In this document: piece by piece, positions 1-9,221 of the stretch
Numbering within the stretch: the first letter of the stretch is position 1
Layout of the letters: the number at the start of each line of letters is the position of its first letter
Assembly (NCBI RefSeq): GCF_947241125.1
Contig: NZ_OX365700.1
Location: forward strand, 1,178,001-1,242,000
DNA: 64,000 bases
Direction: 5' to 3'
From: Nitrospira tepida
GTDB lineage: Bacteria; Nitrospirota; Nitrospiria; Nitrospirales; Nitrospiraceae
Notes under the pieces: generated by a model
Told to the model about the DNA's origin: nothing
Database searches by the model: none
Seen by the model: the letters and a program-made list of their open reading frames with translations, nothing else
Translations under genes and position numbers: made by a program

Positions 1-212
1 CCCGCTTCCAGTGCGACTTTCCGGATTGTCGCAGCCACATCGAGTTATACACAGTTTTCGATTTGTCCTGTGAACGGGCGCCGTTCTGAAATGGGCTGAG
101 AGGGGTCATAACCGGACATGATCGGCCTTGTTTTTGGGGCGGGACCAGGCAGATTTTCTCATTCTCTTAACATGAGGCACGGCCAAGTCTGAGACCTTCA
201 ACCCCGCATAAA

Positions 213-242
213 TTGACGCCCTTAAAAGGCCGATGGTAAGAT
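213..242 (+). promoter_or_regulatory. candidate sigma70-type promoter upstream of hpnH
   Basis: TTGACG at 213-218 and TAAGAT at 237-242 are separated by 18 bases, about 75 bases ahead of the hpnH start. The match is by eye to the -35/-10 consensus. The rest of 1-316 shows no convincing gene. A single perfect DnaA-box-like 9-mer (TTATACACA, 45-53) is present but isolated. Confidence 0.35.
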
Positions 243-316
243 GCCACGGCTCAATCCACAGAATTGGCCAATTTTCAGGCCGATTTCCATCAAGACCAGT
301 GAGGAAGGAGAAAGGG

Positions 317-1399
317 ATGGCCGTACCGCTTTCCCAAGCCTATACCGTCGCGAAATATGTGCTCACCCAGAAGGCCAAGGGCGTTGCCCGCTACCCCCTG
401 GTGCTGATGCTGGAGCCGTTGTTTCGATGCAACTTAGCCTGTGCCGGGTGCGGCAAGATCCAATACCCCGACCATGTCCTGGATATGCGCCTGACCCCCC
501 AGCAATGCTGGGCGGCGGCGGAGGAGTGTGGCGCGCCCATGGTCAGCATCCCGGGAGGGGAACCGCTGATCCATCCTGAGATGCCCGAGATCGTCCGGGG
601 ATTGGTCAACCAGCAGCGCTATGTCTATCTTTGCACCAACGCGTTGCTGTTAGAGCGAAAGCTGGACGACTACGCCCCAAGCAAGTACCTCACGTTCAGC
701 ATCCACATGGACGGCCTCAAAGAGGAGCACGACCACGCGGTCTGCCGGGACGGCGTCTATGACGTGGCGGTCCGTGCCATCCGGGCGGCCTTGAAGCGGG
801 GTTTCCGCGTGACCTCCAACACCACCCTGTTCGACGACGCCAAGCCGGAGCGGGTTCGGGCGTTCTTCGATGAAATGATGACCTTGGGCGTCGAGGGGAT
901 GATGATTTCTCCCGGGTACAGCTATCAGAAGGCGCCGGATCAGCAACACTTCCTCAAGCGACAGCGGACGCAGGAGCTGTTCAGCGAGCTGTTGCGGGAC
1001 CGGAAGCGCTCCTGGCGGTTCAACCAGTCGCCCATGTTCCTTGAATTCTTGATGGGGCATGTCGAGTACCAATGCACCCCTTGGGGCAATCCCACCTACA
1101 ACGTGTTTGGATGGCAGCGGCCCTGTTATTTGCTTCAAGACGGATACGTGAAGACGTTTCGCGAACTGATGGAGGGCACCGATTGGGACCGATACGGAAC
1201 CGGCCGGCACGAGAAGTGCGCCGACTGCATGGTCCATTGCGGGTATGAGGCCTCAGCCGTGAACGACACCTTCGGGTCATGGGGCGGCCTGGCGCGGACC
1301 GTTCGCGCCATGGTGGGCCCGAACCGGCATGGCTCCGGTCCTTCTCTCCTTCAACCACGACCGCCTCGACATGACGGACACGAAGTATCACGAGCCTGA
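317..1399 (+). CDS. hpnH: HpnH, radical SAM adenosylhopane synthase
   Basis: Radical SAM enzyme that joins the 5'-deoxyadenosyl group to a hopene scaffold, the first step of extended (C35) hopanoid side-chain synthesis. The 4Fe-4S motif CX3CX2C is C38, C42 and C45 (RCNLACAGC), followed by a TIM-barrel core and a Cys-rich C-terminal stretch (CADCMVHC). The 360-residue length fits the family. The start at 317 is chosen because GAAGGAG (304-310) sits just upstream and the N-terminus MAVPLSQAYT is typical of HpnH; an ORF opening at 233 would add a 28-residue non-family extension. No other hopanoid gene lies in the window. Confidence 0.93.
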   Translation: MAVPLSQAYTVAKYVLTQKAKGVARYPLVLMLEPLFRCNLACAGCGKIQYPDHVLDMRLTPQQCWAAAEECGAPMVSIPGGEPLIHPEMPEIVRGLVNQQRYVYLCTNALLLERKLDDYAPSKYLTFSIHMDGLKEEHDHAVCRDGVYDVAVRAIRAALKRGFRVTSNTTLFDDAKPERVRAFFDEMMTLGVEGMMISPGYSYQKAPDQQHFLKRQRTQELFSELLRDRKRSWRFNQSPMFLEFLMGHVEYQCTPWGNPTYNVFGWQRPCYLLQDGYVKTFRELMEGTDWDRYGTGRHEKCADCMVHCGYEASAVNDTFGSWGGLARTVRAMVGPNRHGSGPSLLQPRPPRHDGHEVSRA

Positions 1400-1778
1400 A
1401 GAGAGGTCGCTACAGGCCCGGCGGTTCACTCCGGCTTCGGAGGCGGAGCTGGCCAAGGCGATCGAATTGGCGTTCGACTATCGCGGCGATGTGCGGCTTC
1501 GGCTCCGTCACGGCGAAACCGTCGAAGGCTACCTGTTCAACCGGGTGAACTCGGGCGCCCATCCCGATGCCCCCTACGTCGAAATCTTCCCGGTTGATCG
1601 GGGCGTGCAGCGCCCCGCTCGAACGATTCCCTACGGTCAGATCGAGGAGATTGAGTTCAGCGGGGAAGATACAGCCAACGGCAAATCCTGGGAAGCCTGG
1701 GCCGCCAAAAAAGAATTCCAACGACAGGCCGAAGCCGCCCGCGTGGAAGCGGAAGCGCGGGCAAGGGGACACCTCTAG
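1371..1778 (+). CDS. conserved hypothetical protein overlapping hpnH
   Basis: 135-residue soluble protein, not recognised. The N-terminal part contains a compact beta-rich segment (DVRLRLRHGETVEGYLFNR followed by VEIFPVD) that resembles small SH3/Sm-like barrels. The C-terminus is a charged, Ala/Glu-rich helix. It overlaps the end of hpnH by 29 bp, so translational coupling is likely. An upstream in-frame ATG at 1329 would add 14 residues. No transmembrane segment or signal peptide is visible. Confidence 0.6.
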   Translation: MTDTKYHEPEERSLQARRFTPASEAELAKAIELAFDYRGDVRLRLRHGETVEGYLFNRVNSGAHPDAPYVEIFPVDRGVQRPARTIPYGQIEEIEFSGEDTANGKSWEAWAAKKEFQRQAEAARVEAEARARGHL

Positions 1779-2125
1779 CGACGTTTCGGCGGCGCCAATT
1801 TCCATTCTGACGTTCTCCTGAGCCGATCCTCCAGACGACACCTTCCGTCCTGAACTCCTGGCCGTGGCGTTGAACCGCACGCGCTTGGGCGGCGCGGTCT
1901 CCGATGGTTCGTCCCATGTTCAGACGCTCCCGCATCGCAGGGTGACGGTTCCGCGCATACCCTGCGCCGCCGACCGATTCTTTGTGATTTCTTGCGACGC
2001 GCGCCGCTTCAGAATCCCCGCGTCGAAGCGAAGCCAGAGGCCTTTGGCACCGGTGTTTGTGTTGACAATAGGTGGTGCCTGTGTTAAATGTCTCGCCCTC
2101 TAAGGGGCCGGCACCCGGCGTCGCA
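1779..2125. other. intergenic region, no convincing gene
   Basis: I see no coding region with plausible composition here; short open frames lack a ribosome-binding site and look like random GC-rich reading frames. No strong hairpin followed by a T-run was found. Confidence 0.4.
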
Positions 2126-2704
2126 ATGATGTTGCAAGCTCGCTCTCTGCCGCTCTGGAAGCGGGGTTTTGCAATGGCGCTTCCGAGGCTGGTGCGGCTG
2201 GTTCTGGGAGCGGCCGGCGCGTTTATCATGATGCAGCTTGGGTGGGCGCCGGTTGTGACGGCGACGCACGAAGCCGATCACCGGTTTACCGTCGAAGGGT
2301 TTGTCTGCGGAGACGGCGGGCGGCCGGTTGGGAAGAGCGAGGTGGTGGTCAAAGACCCTCGCATCTCACTCGGGCAAACGGTCGAAACAAACGAACGGGG
2401 ATATTACAAGGCCACCCTGCATCTCCATAACGACAATCTCGGTGACGTTCTCGTCATTCAGGCCGCTGGAGAGGAACAGCGGACGAAGGTTCAATTCGAT
2501 CCGAAAGATCTTGAAACCGAGCGGAAGGTTCGCGTCGACTTCGGGTCCGGTTGTCAAAGCACGGTGGAAGGGCTGCCGCGGTGGGTCTATGTCACCGTAG
2601 CGGGCAGTCTGGTCGGGGTCGCGGCATTGACCGGCATCCGCATCATGCGGGGCAAGCAGCGTGCGCAGCCGTCCCGGAAACGACAGAAGAAGCAGCGACG
2701 ATAA
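2126..2704 (+). CDS. exported, membrane-anchored protein with carboxypeptidase-regulatory-like domain
   Basis: About 192 residues. A positively charged N-terminus and hydrophobic stretch ending near VVTA suggest a signal peptide. A beta-sandwich domain follows (FTVEGFVCGDGGRPVGKSEV, with an ETNERGYYKATL strand pair), as in CarboxypepD_reg-like domains. A C-terminal transmembrane helix (VYVTVAGSLVGVAALTGI) is followed by a very basic cytoplasmic tail (RKRQKKQRR). Alternative starts are 2072 and 2174, and none has a strong Shine-Dalgarno. The function is unknown. It lies ahead of the respiratory operon but is separated from it by about 280 bp. Confidence 0.6.
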   Translation: MMLQARSLPLWKRGFAMALPRLVRLVLGAAGAFIMMQLGWAPVVTATHEADHRFTVEGFVCGDGGRPVGKSEVVVKDPRISLGQTVETNERGYYKATLHLHNDNLGDVLVIQAAGEEQRTKVQFDPKDLETERKVRVDFGSGCQSTVEGLPRWVYVTVAGSLVGVAALTGIRIMRGKQRAQPSRKRQKKQRR

Positions 2705-2982
2705 ATTCAATAGACAGACGCTGGTCCGCGGGTCGTCGGAGTGTCCTTGCCGGATCGGTTCATGACGCTGGGTGAGGATGGGTGAGCGAGTGACCCTCGG
2801 CCGGTTTCGCAAAAAATAGCGCTTTTGCTTGTGCCGACGTCGTCGACCCGGGCGGAAGCGTTTTTTCATGTCCGGAGTAAGGGCCGGAATCGATCACCAG
2901 GGCCAACGATCTGTTATTGCGGTCTTCATACACCTGCGGGATGGGTACGGCCCGCGGGACAGAAAGGAGCGGACAAGTCATT

Positions 2983-3486
2983 ATGAAACAAGCAAGCTGG
3001 ACCAGGATGACGTGGGTGCTTGGAATCGCGGGCATGGGGATCGCGCTCGCCAGTTGCGGGGGTGAAGGAGGGGAAGGCCCAATTGTTCCACCGCCGCCCG
3101 CCCCGGCCGAGTATGCGGATAAACACATGCCCGAAGGCTGGTGGACCGACCCCAAGATTGTGGAAGAGGGGAAGGAGATCTACATCGGCGCAAAGAACCC
3201 TGACGTGAATTGTTCCAGTTGCCATGGAAAGGACGGCAAGCCGGTGAAGGCCGGGGCCAGAGATTTCCGCGTCGGCGAGCGGATGAAATTGTATTCCGAC
3301 TCGGTCTGGTTCTGGCGTATCTCGGAAGGGGTGCCCAATACCAAAATGAAGGCCTGGAAGAGCAAGCTCTCGGAAGAGGATCGCTGGAAGCTCGTTGCCT
3401 TCGAGCGCACGTTCGGTCTGGCCGGCAAGAGCTGGGATCCAAAGTCGAATGCATGGGTGTCGGCCGGGCAGGTGGCAAGCAAGTAA
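2983..3486 (+). CDS. monoheme c-type cytochrome lipoprotein
   Basis: 167-residue periplasmic electron carrier, first gene of the respiratory run. The lipobox (ALASC) after a short hydrophobic segment predicts lipid anchoring. One heme-c site is CSSCH (C77-H81). Downstream Met residues (TKMKAW) could supply the distal ligand. AAAGGAG at 2963-2969 supports the ATG at 2983 over an upstream in-frame ATG at 2917. It probably passes electrons to or from the adjacent bd-like protein or the bc complex; the direction cannot be read from sequence. Confidence 0.85.
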   Translation: MKQASWTRMTWVLGIAGMGIALASCGGEGGEGPIVPPPPAPAEYADKHMPEGWWTDPKIVEEGKEIYIGAKNPDVNCSSCHGKDGKPVKAGARDFRVGERMKLYSDSVWFWRISEGVPNTKMKAWKSKLSEEDRWKLVAFERTFGLAGKSWDPKSNAWVSAGQVASK

Positions 3487-3525
3487 GTATTTCCAAACAG
3501 ACGAGTGGAGGGGCGACGAGACATC

Positions 3526-5229
3526 ATGAAAGGCTGGCACCGAAATCTGCTGATCGCGATCGGTCTGCTGACGGTCTGGGGCTCGGCGGCGTATGCCCAA
3601 GTGCCCAATCCCCCGGCTGCGGAGTTTCCATACACGGGAAACCGAACGGCGGTGTGGATCGTCGCCCAACTGCACATCCTGTTTGCCGCCTTCATCCTGG
3701 GGGCGCCGATTTTCGTGGTGATCTCCGAGTGGCTGGGATACAGGAAGCAGGATCCCCGGTACGACCGGCTGGCCAAGGAAGTGACGAAAGTCACCGTGAT
3801 TCTGTACAGCATGACGGCGCTCACGGGCGGCCTCTTCATTTTCGTGTTGCTGGCGACCTACCCCCAATTCACCACCTGGCTCATCAATCATTTCTTTCTC
3901 ATCTTCGCGGTGATCTATCCGCTGCTCTTCATCAGCGAAACGATCGTCCTCTATCTCTATTTCTACACGTGGGACGCGATGAAGGGCGACAAGAAGGGCC
4001 GGCACATCGCGTTGGGCGTGCTGCTGAACCTGATCGGAGCGGTGACGCTCTTTGTCATCGACGGCCCGACCGCCTTCATGAACACGCCGGCCAAGGCGGA
4101 GGGCGCATCCATCGTCGAGTTCATCCAGAGCGCCACGCTGTGGGATAAGGTCTACAACTACAGTTGGATGCCGATGAACCTGCACCGCCTGGTCGGCAAC
4201 GTGACCTTCGGCGGGTTTATCGCCGGCCTCATCGCGGCCTATCAGTTCTTGGGGTCGAAGAAGGAAGAGGATCGGGCCTATTACGATTGGATGGGGTTTG
4301 TCGGGAATCTGATCGGCGTGGGGGCGCTGCTGTTCCTTCCCTTCATGGGCTACTTGTTGGCCTACGAACTCTGCGACTATGACGCCTCCATCTGCCCCTA
4401 CATGATGGCCGACCAACTCTCGATGTTCTTCGAGATGCAGGGCGCCATGGTCGGGCTGATTTTCCTGGCGAGCAACTATTATATTTGGCTGAGCATGAAG
4501 CGCATCGAAGGCGTGGAGCGCGTGCGGATGTCGTTGTTCACGCTCATCGCGATGATCGCCACGCCGTTCGTGATGACCTGGGCCTGGACGGTCTATCCCG
4601 CCCCCGACCCGACCTCCCTGGCGTTTCTGGCCCCGCTGGTGGTGCTCCCGGCCATCCTGGGAAAGTTCATCCCGATGACCGTCTCCTCGCGCACGTTCAT
4701 CAAGCTGGGCTTTTTGATGATCGTCATCGGGAACGCCATCTGGATGACGCCGCACGGGTTCGTCCCGACGGGCGCCAAGCTGGTGGAGGAATTGGAGCTT
4801 CCCTCGGAATGGAATTTCCTCGCCCTGATGCCGGCGAAGAATGCCGCCGCCTTCACGCTGGTGTTCGTGACGGTGCTCAACTACATCATGTACAACCGGG
4901 CGATCCGGCAGGGCACGATCGTGTGGGGCAAGATCGACTTCGCCTCGCAGTTCGTCCTGATCTTCCTGGCCTTCAGCGCGATTTGGACCATGGGCCTCAT
5001 GGGGGCCGTGCGCTCGCTGCTTCGGAAATATTTCCACACGTACAACCTGGTGCCCGACTTCACGCCGGAGTCCTATACGCCGACGCTGGCCTATTCCGCC
5101 TGGTGGATTACGGCGATCACGCTGCTGTTCTATATCGTCGTCAGTTTCGCCATCATCGTGACCTTGCGCGCCTCCGAACCCAAGGGCCATGCGCATGAGG
5201 CCAAACCGGTTCCGGCAGGAGCGAAATAG
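3526..5229 (+). CDS. cytochrome bd-like (CydA-type) membrane protein I
   Basis: 567 residues with many transmembrane helices, related to subunit I of cytochrome bd quinol oxidases. Two His residues in family-like positions are H50 (VAQLHILFA) and H220 (NLHRLVGN), candidate heme ligands. I see no CydA Q-loop GRQPW motif, and no cydB lies nearby. A hydrophobic N-terminal segment ending in AYA may be a signal sequence. GGAGGGG near 3507 supports this start. Nitrospira genomes are known to carry bd-like proteins of unsettled role. With the bc genes directly downstream, this one may be a membrane subunit of a complex III-like assembly rather than a stand-alone oxidase (inference). A paralogue lies at 9222-11102. 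Confidence 0.82.
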   Translation: MKGWHRNLLIAIGLLTVWGSAAYAQVPNPPAAEFPYTGNRTAVWIVAQLHILFAAFILGAPIFVVISEWLGYRKQDPRYDRLAKEVTKVTVILYSMTALTGGLFIFVLLATYPQFTTWLINHFFLIFAVIYPLLFISETIVLYLYFYTWDAMKGDKKGRHIALGVLLNLIGAVTLFVIDGPTAFMNTPAKAEGASIVEFIQSATLWDKVYNYSWMPMNLHRLVGNVTFGGFIAGLIAAYQFLGSKKEEDRAYYDWMGFVGNLIGVGALLFLPFMGYLLAYELCDYDASICPYMMADQLSMFFEMQGAMVGLIFLASNYYIWLSMKRIEGVERVRMSLFTLIAMIATPFVMTWAWTVYPAPDPTSLAFLAPLVVLPAILGKFIPMTVSSRTFIKLGFLMIVIGNAIWMTPHGFVPTGAKLVEELELPSEWNFLALMPAKNAAAFTLVFVTVLNYIMYNRAIRQGTIVWGKIDFASQFVLIFLAFSAIWTMGLMGAVRSLLRKYFHTYNLVPDFTPESYTPTLAYSAWWITAITLLFYIVVSFAIIVTLRASEPKGHAHEAKPVPAGAK

Positions 5230-5283
5230 GCATCAGGCAACCTTGCGAGCGGAGCTTCGGAAATACAGGGAAGGAGACCGAAC

Positions 5284-6099
5284 GTGATACGGAAAGTGAT
5301 CGGTGGGATTGTGGTCGGGGTGGGGCTGCTCGTCGCCGCCAAGATCCTCGGCTTTCCGGAGATATTTCAGTACATGTTCTTTGCCTACGCCATGCTGGGC
5401 ATGCTCGTGTACATGCTCCTCGACGCTCCCTCCGTGAAACCGATCAGCGGCGGCAAAGCCATCGTGGCGCTGATCGTGTTCTATCTGATCCTGTCCGTGT
5501 TTTATATCGGCGGCGCCTCGCTCCTGCCGCAGTATGATCCGGAAGACGAGAAGGGCAAAATCGAGAAGATTCTGGCTCCCAAGCGAAAGCTGACCGAGCA
5601 GGGCAAGACGGAAGATCTGATCGCCAAGGTCAAGGCGTTGGACGAGAAGGCCGCGGCCTTGCAGGAACGGATCAAGAACCTCGGGAAGGATGTCATTCAG
5701 GAAGGGGCGGCGGCCGCGGGAGCCGGTGTGGTCGAGACGTCAACGCCGTCCGGCGGCGCCTCCGTGAACGACCCCAAGGAGCTGGAGCGGTTGGGATTCG
5801 AGCAGTGGCAACTGCAGGAATGTTACAACTGCCACAAGCTGAAGGGGGAGGGTGGGAAAAAGCGCGGTCCGGAGTTGGATAACATCGGCTCCTTGATGAC
5901 GGTCGCCGAGATAAAGGAAAAGATCCTCGAGCCGCAAAGTTTTATGGCCGAAGGGTTTGAGAAGGAATACGAGAAGAAGAAGATGCCGGATAAATACAAG
6001 GAGCTGATGGAAGAGAAGGACGTGGATGTGCTGGCGGCCTGGCTGGGGACGATGAAGAACACCTCGGTCAATACACCCAAGCCGATCAAAAAGAAATAA
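5284..6099 (+). CDS. membrane-anchored monoheme cytochrome c with coiled coil
   Basis: 271 residues starting with GTG; AAGGAG (5271-5276) lies 7 bases upstream. Three hydrophobic helices at the N-terminus are followed by a Lys/Glu-rich coiled-coil segment (about residues 95-140) and a C-terminal cytochrome c domain with CYNCH (C180-H184) and a downstream KKKMPD Met as probable sixth ligand. It ends 4 bp before the Rieske gene, which indicates co-translation. Its likely role is the c-type heme subunit of the bc complex encoded by the next two genes. Confidence 0.85.
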   Translation: MIRKVIGGIVVGVGLLVAAKILGFPEIFQYMFFAYAMLGMLVYMLLDAPSVKPISGGKAIVALIVFYLILSVFYIGGASLLPQYDPEDEKGKIEKILAPKRKLTEQGKTEDLIAKVKALDEKAAALQERIKNLGKDVIQEGAAAAGAGVVETSTPSGGASVNDPKELERLGFEQWQLQECYNCHKLKGEGGKKRGPELDNIGSLMTVAEIKEKILEPQSFMAEGFEKEYEKKKMPDKYKELMEEKDVDVLAAWLGTMKNTSVNTPKPIKKK

Positions 6100-6103
6100 G
6101 ACG

Positions 6104-7045
6104 ATGCAACAGCCAAAGCTCAGATCGAAAGTCCGCGGAACGGATCGTGAAATCGGCGAGGTGACCCGCATCATCGTCGATCCGCTGTCCCACCACATCA
6201 GCCACCTCGTGGTGTCGGTGAACGGTCGCGGCGGGCCGGAACGGCAGATCGAGTCCATCCATATCCAGTCGGTCGGAGACGATCTGGTGCAACTGCGGCT
6301 GTCCTCCGGCGAAGTCGAAGGGCTGCCTGCGTTCACGCGGGACGGGTATGTCAGCATTCACGACATCGAGATTGCGCACCTCGAAGATCACCTGCATGTG
6401 GAGTCGGGGGAGGTGTTGGTCCCCCTTCCGGAGTTGGAACGGAACGTGCCGCGCCGGAATTTCTTCGCCAAGTTCACCCATGTGATCGGCCTGTTCATCG
6501 GCCTGCCGCTGGCTTGGCCGGTCCTGCGCTATCTCATGAAGCCCATGTATCAGCCGTTCGACAACGGCTGGATCAGCATCGGCAACGCGAACAAGATCAA
6601 GAAGGACGATTCCGGAGTCCAGTTCAAGTTCAAGCGCAAGGTCAAGGAAGCCTACATGCCCGAGCAGGAAATCGACAAGAATGCCTGGGTCTTGAAGGCG
6701 ACGCCCGAGGTGTTGGACAAGATCTACCACGGCAAGGACATGGATTTTCGTGATGAGAAGGGGCGGGTGGTGTGGACGAACAAGAAGGACGTCCCCTATG
6801 TGGCCTTCTCGGGCAAGTGTCCCCATCTCGGCTGCGGCTACAAGTGGCGGAAGCACAAGGTGCTGGGAGAGGTGTTTCTCTGCCCCTGCCATCTCAGCAT
6901 CTATGACGCGGCGGGCAAGGTGCTCGATGGGCCGGCGCCTCGTCCTCTCGATCCATTGCCCATTCAAGTGACCCCGAGCGGCGACATCAAGATCATCGAC
7001 ATGGAATTCAAGGCCGGCACCAAGACGCAAACCCGTATTATCTAG
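6104..7045 (+). CDS. Rieske iron-sulfur protein with N-terminal PRC-barrel-like domain
   Basis: 313 residues. The C-terminal Rieske domain binds a 2Fe-2S cluster: C239 and H241 in CPHLGC, C260 and H263 in CPCH, with C244/C262 as the expected disulfide. One transmembrane helix (about residues 128-146) precedes it. The first ~110 residues (DREIGEVTRIIVDP, HHISHLVVSV and a second similar half) look like a PRC-barrel domain, which is unusual for a Rieske protein. The PRC part would lie on the cytoplasmic side if topology is normal. It is the high-potential subunit of a quinol:cytochrome c reductase with the adjacent cytochrome b. Confidence 0.88.
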   Translation: MQQPKLRSKVRGTDREIGEVTRIIVDPLSHHISHLVVSVNGRGGPERQIESIHIQSVGDDLVQLRLSSGEVEGLPAFTRDGYVSIHDIEIAHLEDHLHVESGEVLVPLPELERNVPRRNFFAKFTHVIGLFIGLPLAWPVLRYLMKPMYQPFDNGWISIGNANKIKKDDSGVQFKFKRKVKEAYMPEQEIDKNAWVLKATPEVLDKIYHGKDMDFRDEKGRVVWTNKKDVPYVAFSGKCPHLGCGYKWRKHKVLGEVFLCPCHLSIYDAAGKVLDGPAPRPLDPLPIQVTPSGDIKIIDMEFKAGTKTQTRII

Positions 7046-7062
7046 CCGCGACGTATCTCAAA

Positions 7063-8172
7063 ATGGACACGCCATCCACCACGACACAGCCGTCCCCGAT
7101 CGAAAAAGTCGTCCAATTCGTCGATGAGCGGATCGGCCTGCAGAAGTTGCAGGCCAAGATGCTGAACGAACCGGTGCCGGGCGGTTCGCGCTGGGCCTAT
7201 GTGTTCGGGTCGGTGTTGCTCTTCATCTTCATCATGCAGGCCGTCACCGGCGTACTCCTGATGTTCTATTACGTGCCGACGGCGGACCATGCCTACGCCA
7301 GCACACAGTACATCATTCACGAGGTCGATTACGGCTGGTTCCTGTTGAGTTACCATTTCTGGGGCTCGACCGCGATGGTCGTCTGCGTCTTCGCGCACAT
7401 GTCCCAAGTGTTTCTATGGGGCGCCTATAAGAAGCCCCGGGAAATGATCTGGCTGGTCGGCTTGGCCCTGTTCGGCCTCGTCATGGGGTTCGGGTTCACG
7501 GGCTATTTGCTCCCCTGGGACCAGCGGGCCTACTGGGCGACCACAGTGGGCGTGGAGATCATGGACAAGACGCCGATCGTCGGCGACTTCATGGCGCGCT
7601 TTCTGAAAGGCGGCCCGACTCCGGGCCAAATGACCTTAAGCCGGTTCTTCGTCATCCATGTCATGATCCTGCCGGCGCTCCTGATGGGCCTGGCGGGCCT
7701 GCACCTGTTCCTGTTTAGAAAGGCGGGGCCGGCCGGACCGTTCCGCGGCAGCCCCGAGGAGTTGAAGGCCAAGACGGATTACTTCTTTCCCAGGCAGATT
7801 TGGAAGGACATCGTCGCCATGGTGGCGGTATTCTTCACGACTGCCTGCCTGGCGTTCTGGGAGCCGGTCGTCTTGCTCGAAGAAGCCACGCCGGACCCCG
7901 GGGAGTATCATCCGGAACCGGAATGGTATTTTCTGTTTCTCTTCCAGATGCTGCGCCTGAAGATCTTTTCCGGCGAGTTCGGGCAGTTCGTGGCAGCCAC
8001 GGGGTTGCCCGGTCTGTTCATGCTCTTCCTGGCGGCGTTGCCGTTTATCGACCGAGATCCCGAGCGCAATATCTTCAAGCGGCCGCTCGCGCTGATCGGG
8101 TGGCTAGTCGTGATGGGCAGCATCCTGGTGTTCACGGTCTCGGCCATTATCAATCGCGAATTCCTCGAATAA
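7063..8172 (+). CDS. cytochrome b (b6-type, fused with subunit IV-like C-terminus)
   Basis: 369 residues and about eight helices. Heme-b ligands are visible as H98/H112 (HX13H) and H199/H214 (HX14H); the X14 spacing in the second pair is the b6 pattern. The quinol-site motif PEWY is at 286-289, in the part that corresponds to subunit IV in split systems. The gene encodes the quinol-oxidising core of complex III, between the Rieske gene and a lineage-specific membrane protein. The first ATG is accepted; spacing to the Rieske stop is 17 bp. Confidence 0.92.
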   Translation: MDTPSTTTQPSPIEKVVQFVDERIGLQKLQAKMLNEPVPGGSRWAYVFGSVLLFIFIMQAVTGVLLMFYYVPTADHAYASTQYIIHEVDYGWFLLSYHFWGSTAMVVCVFAHMSQVFLWGAYKKPREMIWLVGLALFGLVMGFGFTGYLLPWDQRAYWATTVGVEIMDKTPIVGDFMARFLKGGPTPGQMTLSRFFVIHVMILPALLMGLAGLHLFLFRKAGPAGPFRGSPEELKAKTDYFFPRQIWKDIVAMVAVFFTTACLAFWEPVVLLEEATPDPGEYHPEPEWYFLFLFQMLRLKIFSGEFGQFVAATGLPGLFMLFLAALPFIDRDPERNIFKRPLALIGWLVVMGSILVFTVSAIINREFLE

Positions 8173-8188
8173 CCAGAGCACAGATCTC

Positions 8189-9193
8189 ATGTCCTCAATG
8201 AAGCTTGCCCTTCACGTCCTCTGGTCGGCCTGTTGGACCGGACTGCCAGCCAAGCTGGGCCTGGCCCTGCTCATGATGGCCATGGGCAGCATGCACCTTG
8301 AACACATGATGGGCGTCGCGTTCCTCTTTCTGTTGACCACGCCCGTGTCCCTGCTTTCCGTGCCGGCGTTGCAGGGGTTGGCCGACCTTCATTTGGGAGA
8401 AGGCGCCGGCCTCGGCATCCTCTTTGTTCTTTGCATTCCCATCGACATGTGGGCCGTCGGCCTGGCCGCCCGCACGGTCTTCATCGAGCGATTGAAGGTC
8501 GAGCCGCAAGGATCGTTTGGGGTCCGGCTCTGGGGCCTCCTTGTCCTAGCCGGCGGCTTCTATGTGACCCTCCTGTGGCTGATCGAAGGGCTCGTGACCG
8601 GGATCGGCAAGGATCTGGCGCACTGGTTCATGGAATTGGAGATGATGAAGGGCCTGCCGGTCGCGGAGCGGATCGGGGTCGAGCTGATGATCTGGGGCTC
8701 GATCTCCACCATCTCGCTGGTGATTCTGCTGGCCGTCGGATTGAAGATCGCCGGCGCGATTATTCAACGGGAAGCGGCCAAGGCGGCGCCCTTGAGCGAG
8801 TCCTATCAGCACCTGGTGACCCGCTGGGACCTCATGCGCATCCCGGCCGATCAAACCTTGATGCTGACCTCGGTGACCGCCGCCGGCGTCTTGCTGATCT
8901 TCGTCTTCTGGGGAGCGATGCCGGTGACGACCCCGCATCCCCATCAGGATTATAAGAAGCCGGAGGTGAAGGCCGCGCCACATGTCAAACCGGCTGACCG
9001 TATTGCCAAGGGTGAAAAAGTCCTGGCGCAGGTGGAATCCCAAGTCGTCGCGCTGGAAGCCAGGCAGGCGGAGCTGGAAGCGGAAAAACAAAAGGGAAAG
9101 CCGAAGCCGCAGGCAAAGGAAAAGGCGAGCGCGAAATCCGACGGGGCGAAGGGGCCGGCCCAGCCTGCCGCGCCGCAAGCGGCCAAGCCGTAA
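8189..9193 (+). CDS. polytopic membrane protein of the respiratory locus
   Basis: 334 residues, function not recognised. About five to six hydrophobic helices span residues 1-250. A long Lys/Ala/Pro-rich hydrophilic tail follows (EKVLAQVESQVVALEARQAE, then KPKPQAKEKASAKSD), probably partly coiled coil and partly disordered. His residues in the membrane part (MHLEHMM, DLHLGEG) could bind heme but match no motif I know. It starts 16 bp after cytochrome b and precedes the second bd-like gene, so it is probably an accessory subunit of the same complex. Confidence 0.7.
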   Translation: MSSMKLALHVLWSACWTGLPAKLGLALLMMAMGSMHLEHMMGVAFLFLLTTPVSLLSVPALQGLADLHLGEGAGLGILFVLCIPIDMWAVGLAARTVFIERLKVEPQGSFGVRLWGLLVLAGGFYVTLLWLIEGLVTGIGKDLAHWFMELEMMKGLPVAERIGVELMIWGSISTISLVILLAVGLKIAGAIIQREAAKAAPLSESYQHLVTRWDLMRIPADQTLMLTSVTAAGVLLIFVFWGAMPVTTPHPHQDYKKPEVKAAPHVKPADRIAKGEKVLAQVESQVVALEARQAELEAEKQKGKPKPQAKEKASAKSDGAKGPAQPAAPQAAKP

Positions 9194-9221
9194 GGCGCCG
9201 GCCAAGCAAGGGAGATCAGCC

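Noticed and set aside
45-53. Perfect DnaA-box 9-mer TTATACACA
   Set aside because: Single occurrence with no neighbouring boxes, AT-rich unwinding element or dnaA/dnaN genes; not an origin.
1864-2103. 79-codon plus-strand open frame
   Set aside because: No ribosome-binding site, no domain, composition like noncoding sequence.
2926-5196. Very long minus-strand open frame (756 codons) opposite the first bd-like gene
   Set aside because: Composition is His/Arg/Asp-rich noise typical of the antisense of GC-rich coding sequence; the plus-strand genes have clear domains and ribosome-binding sites.
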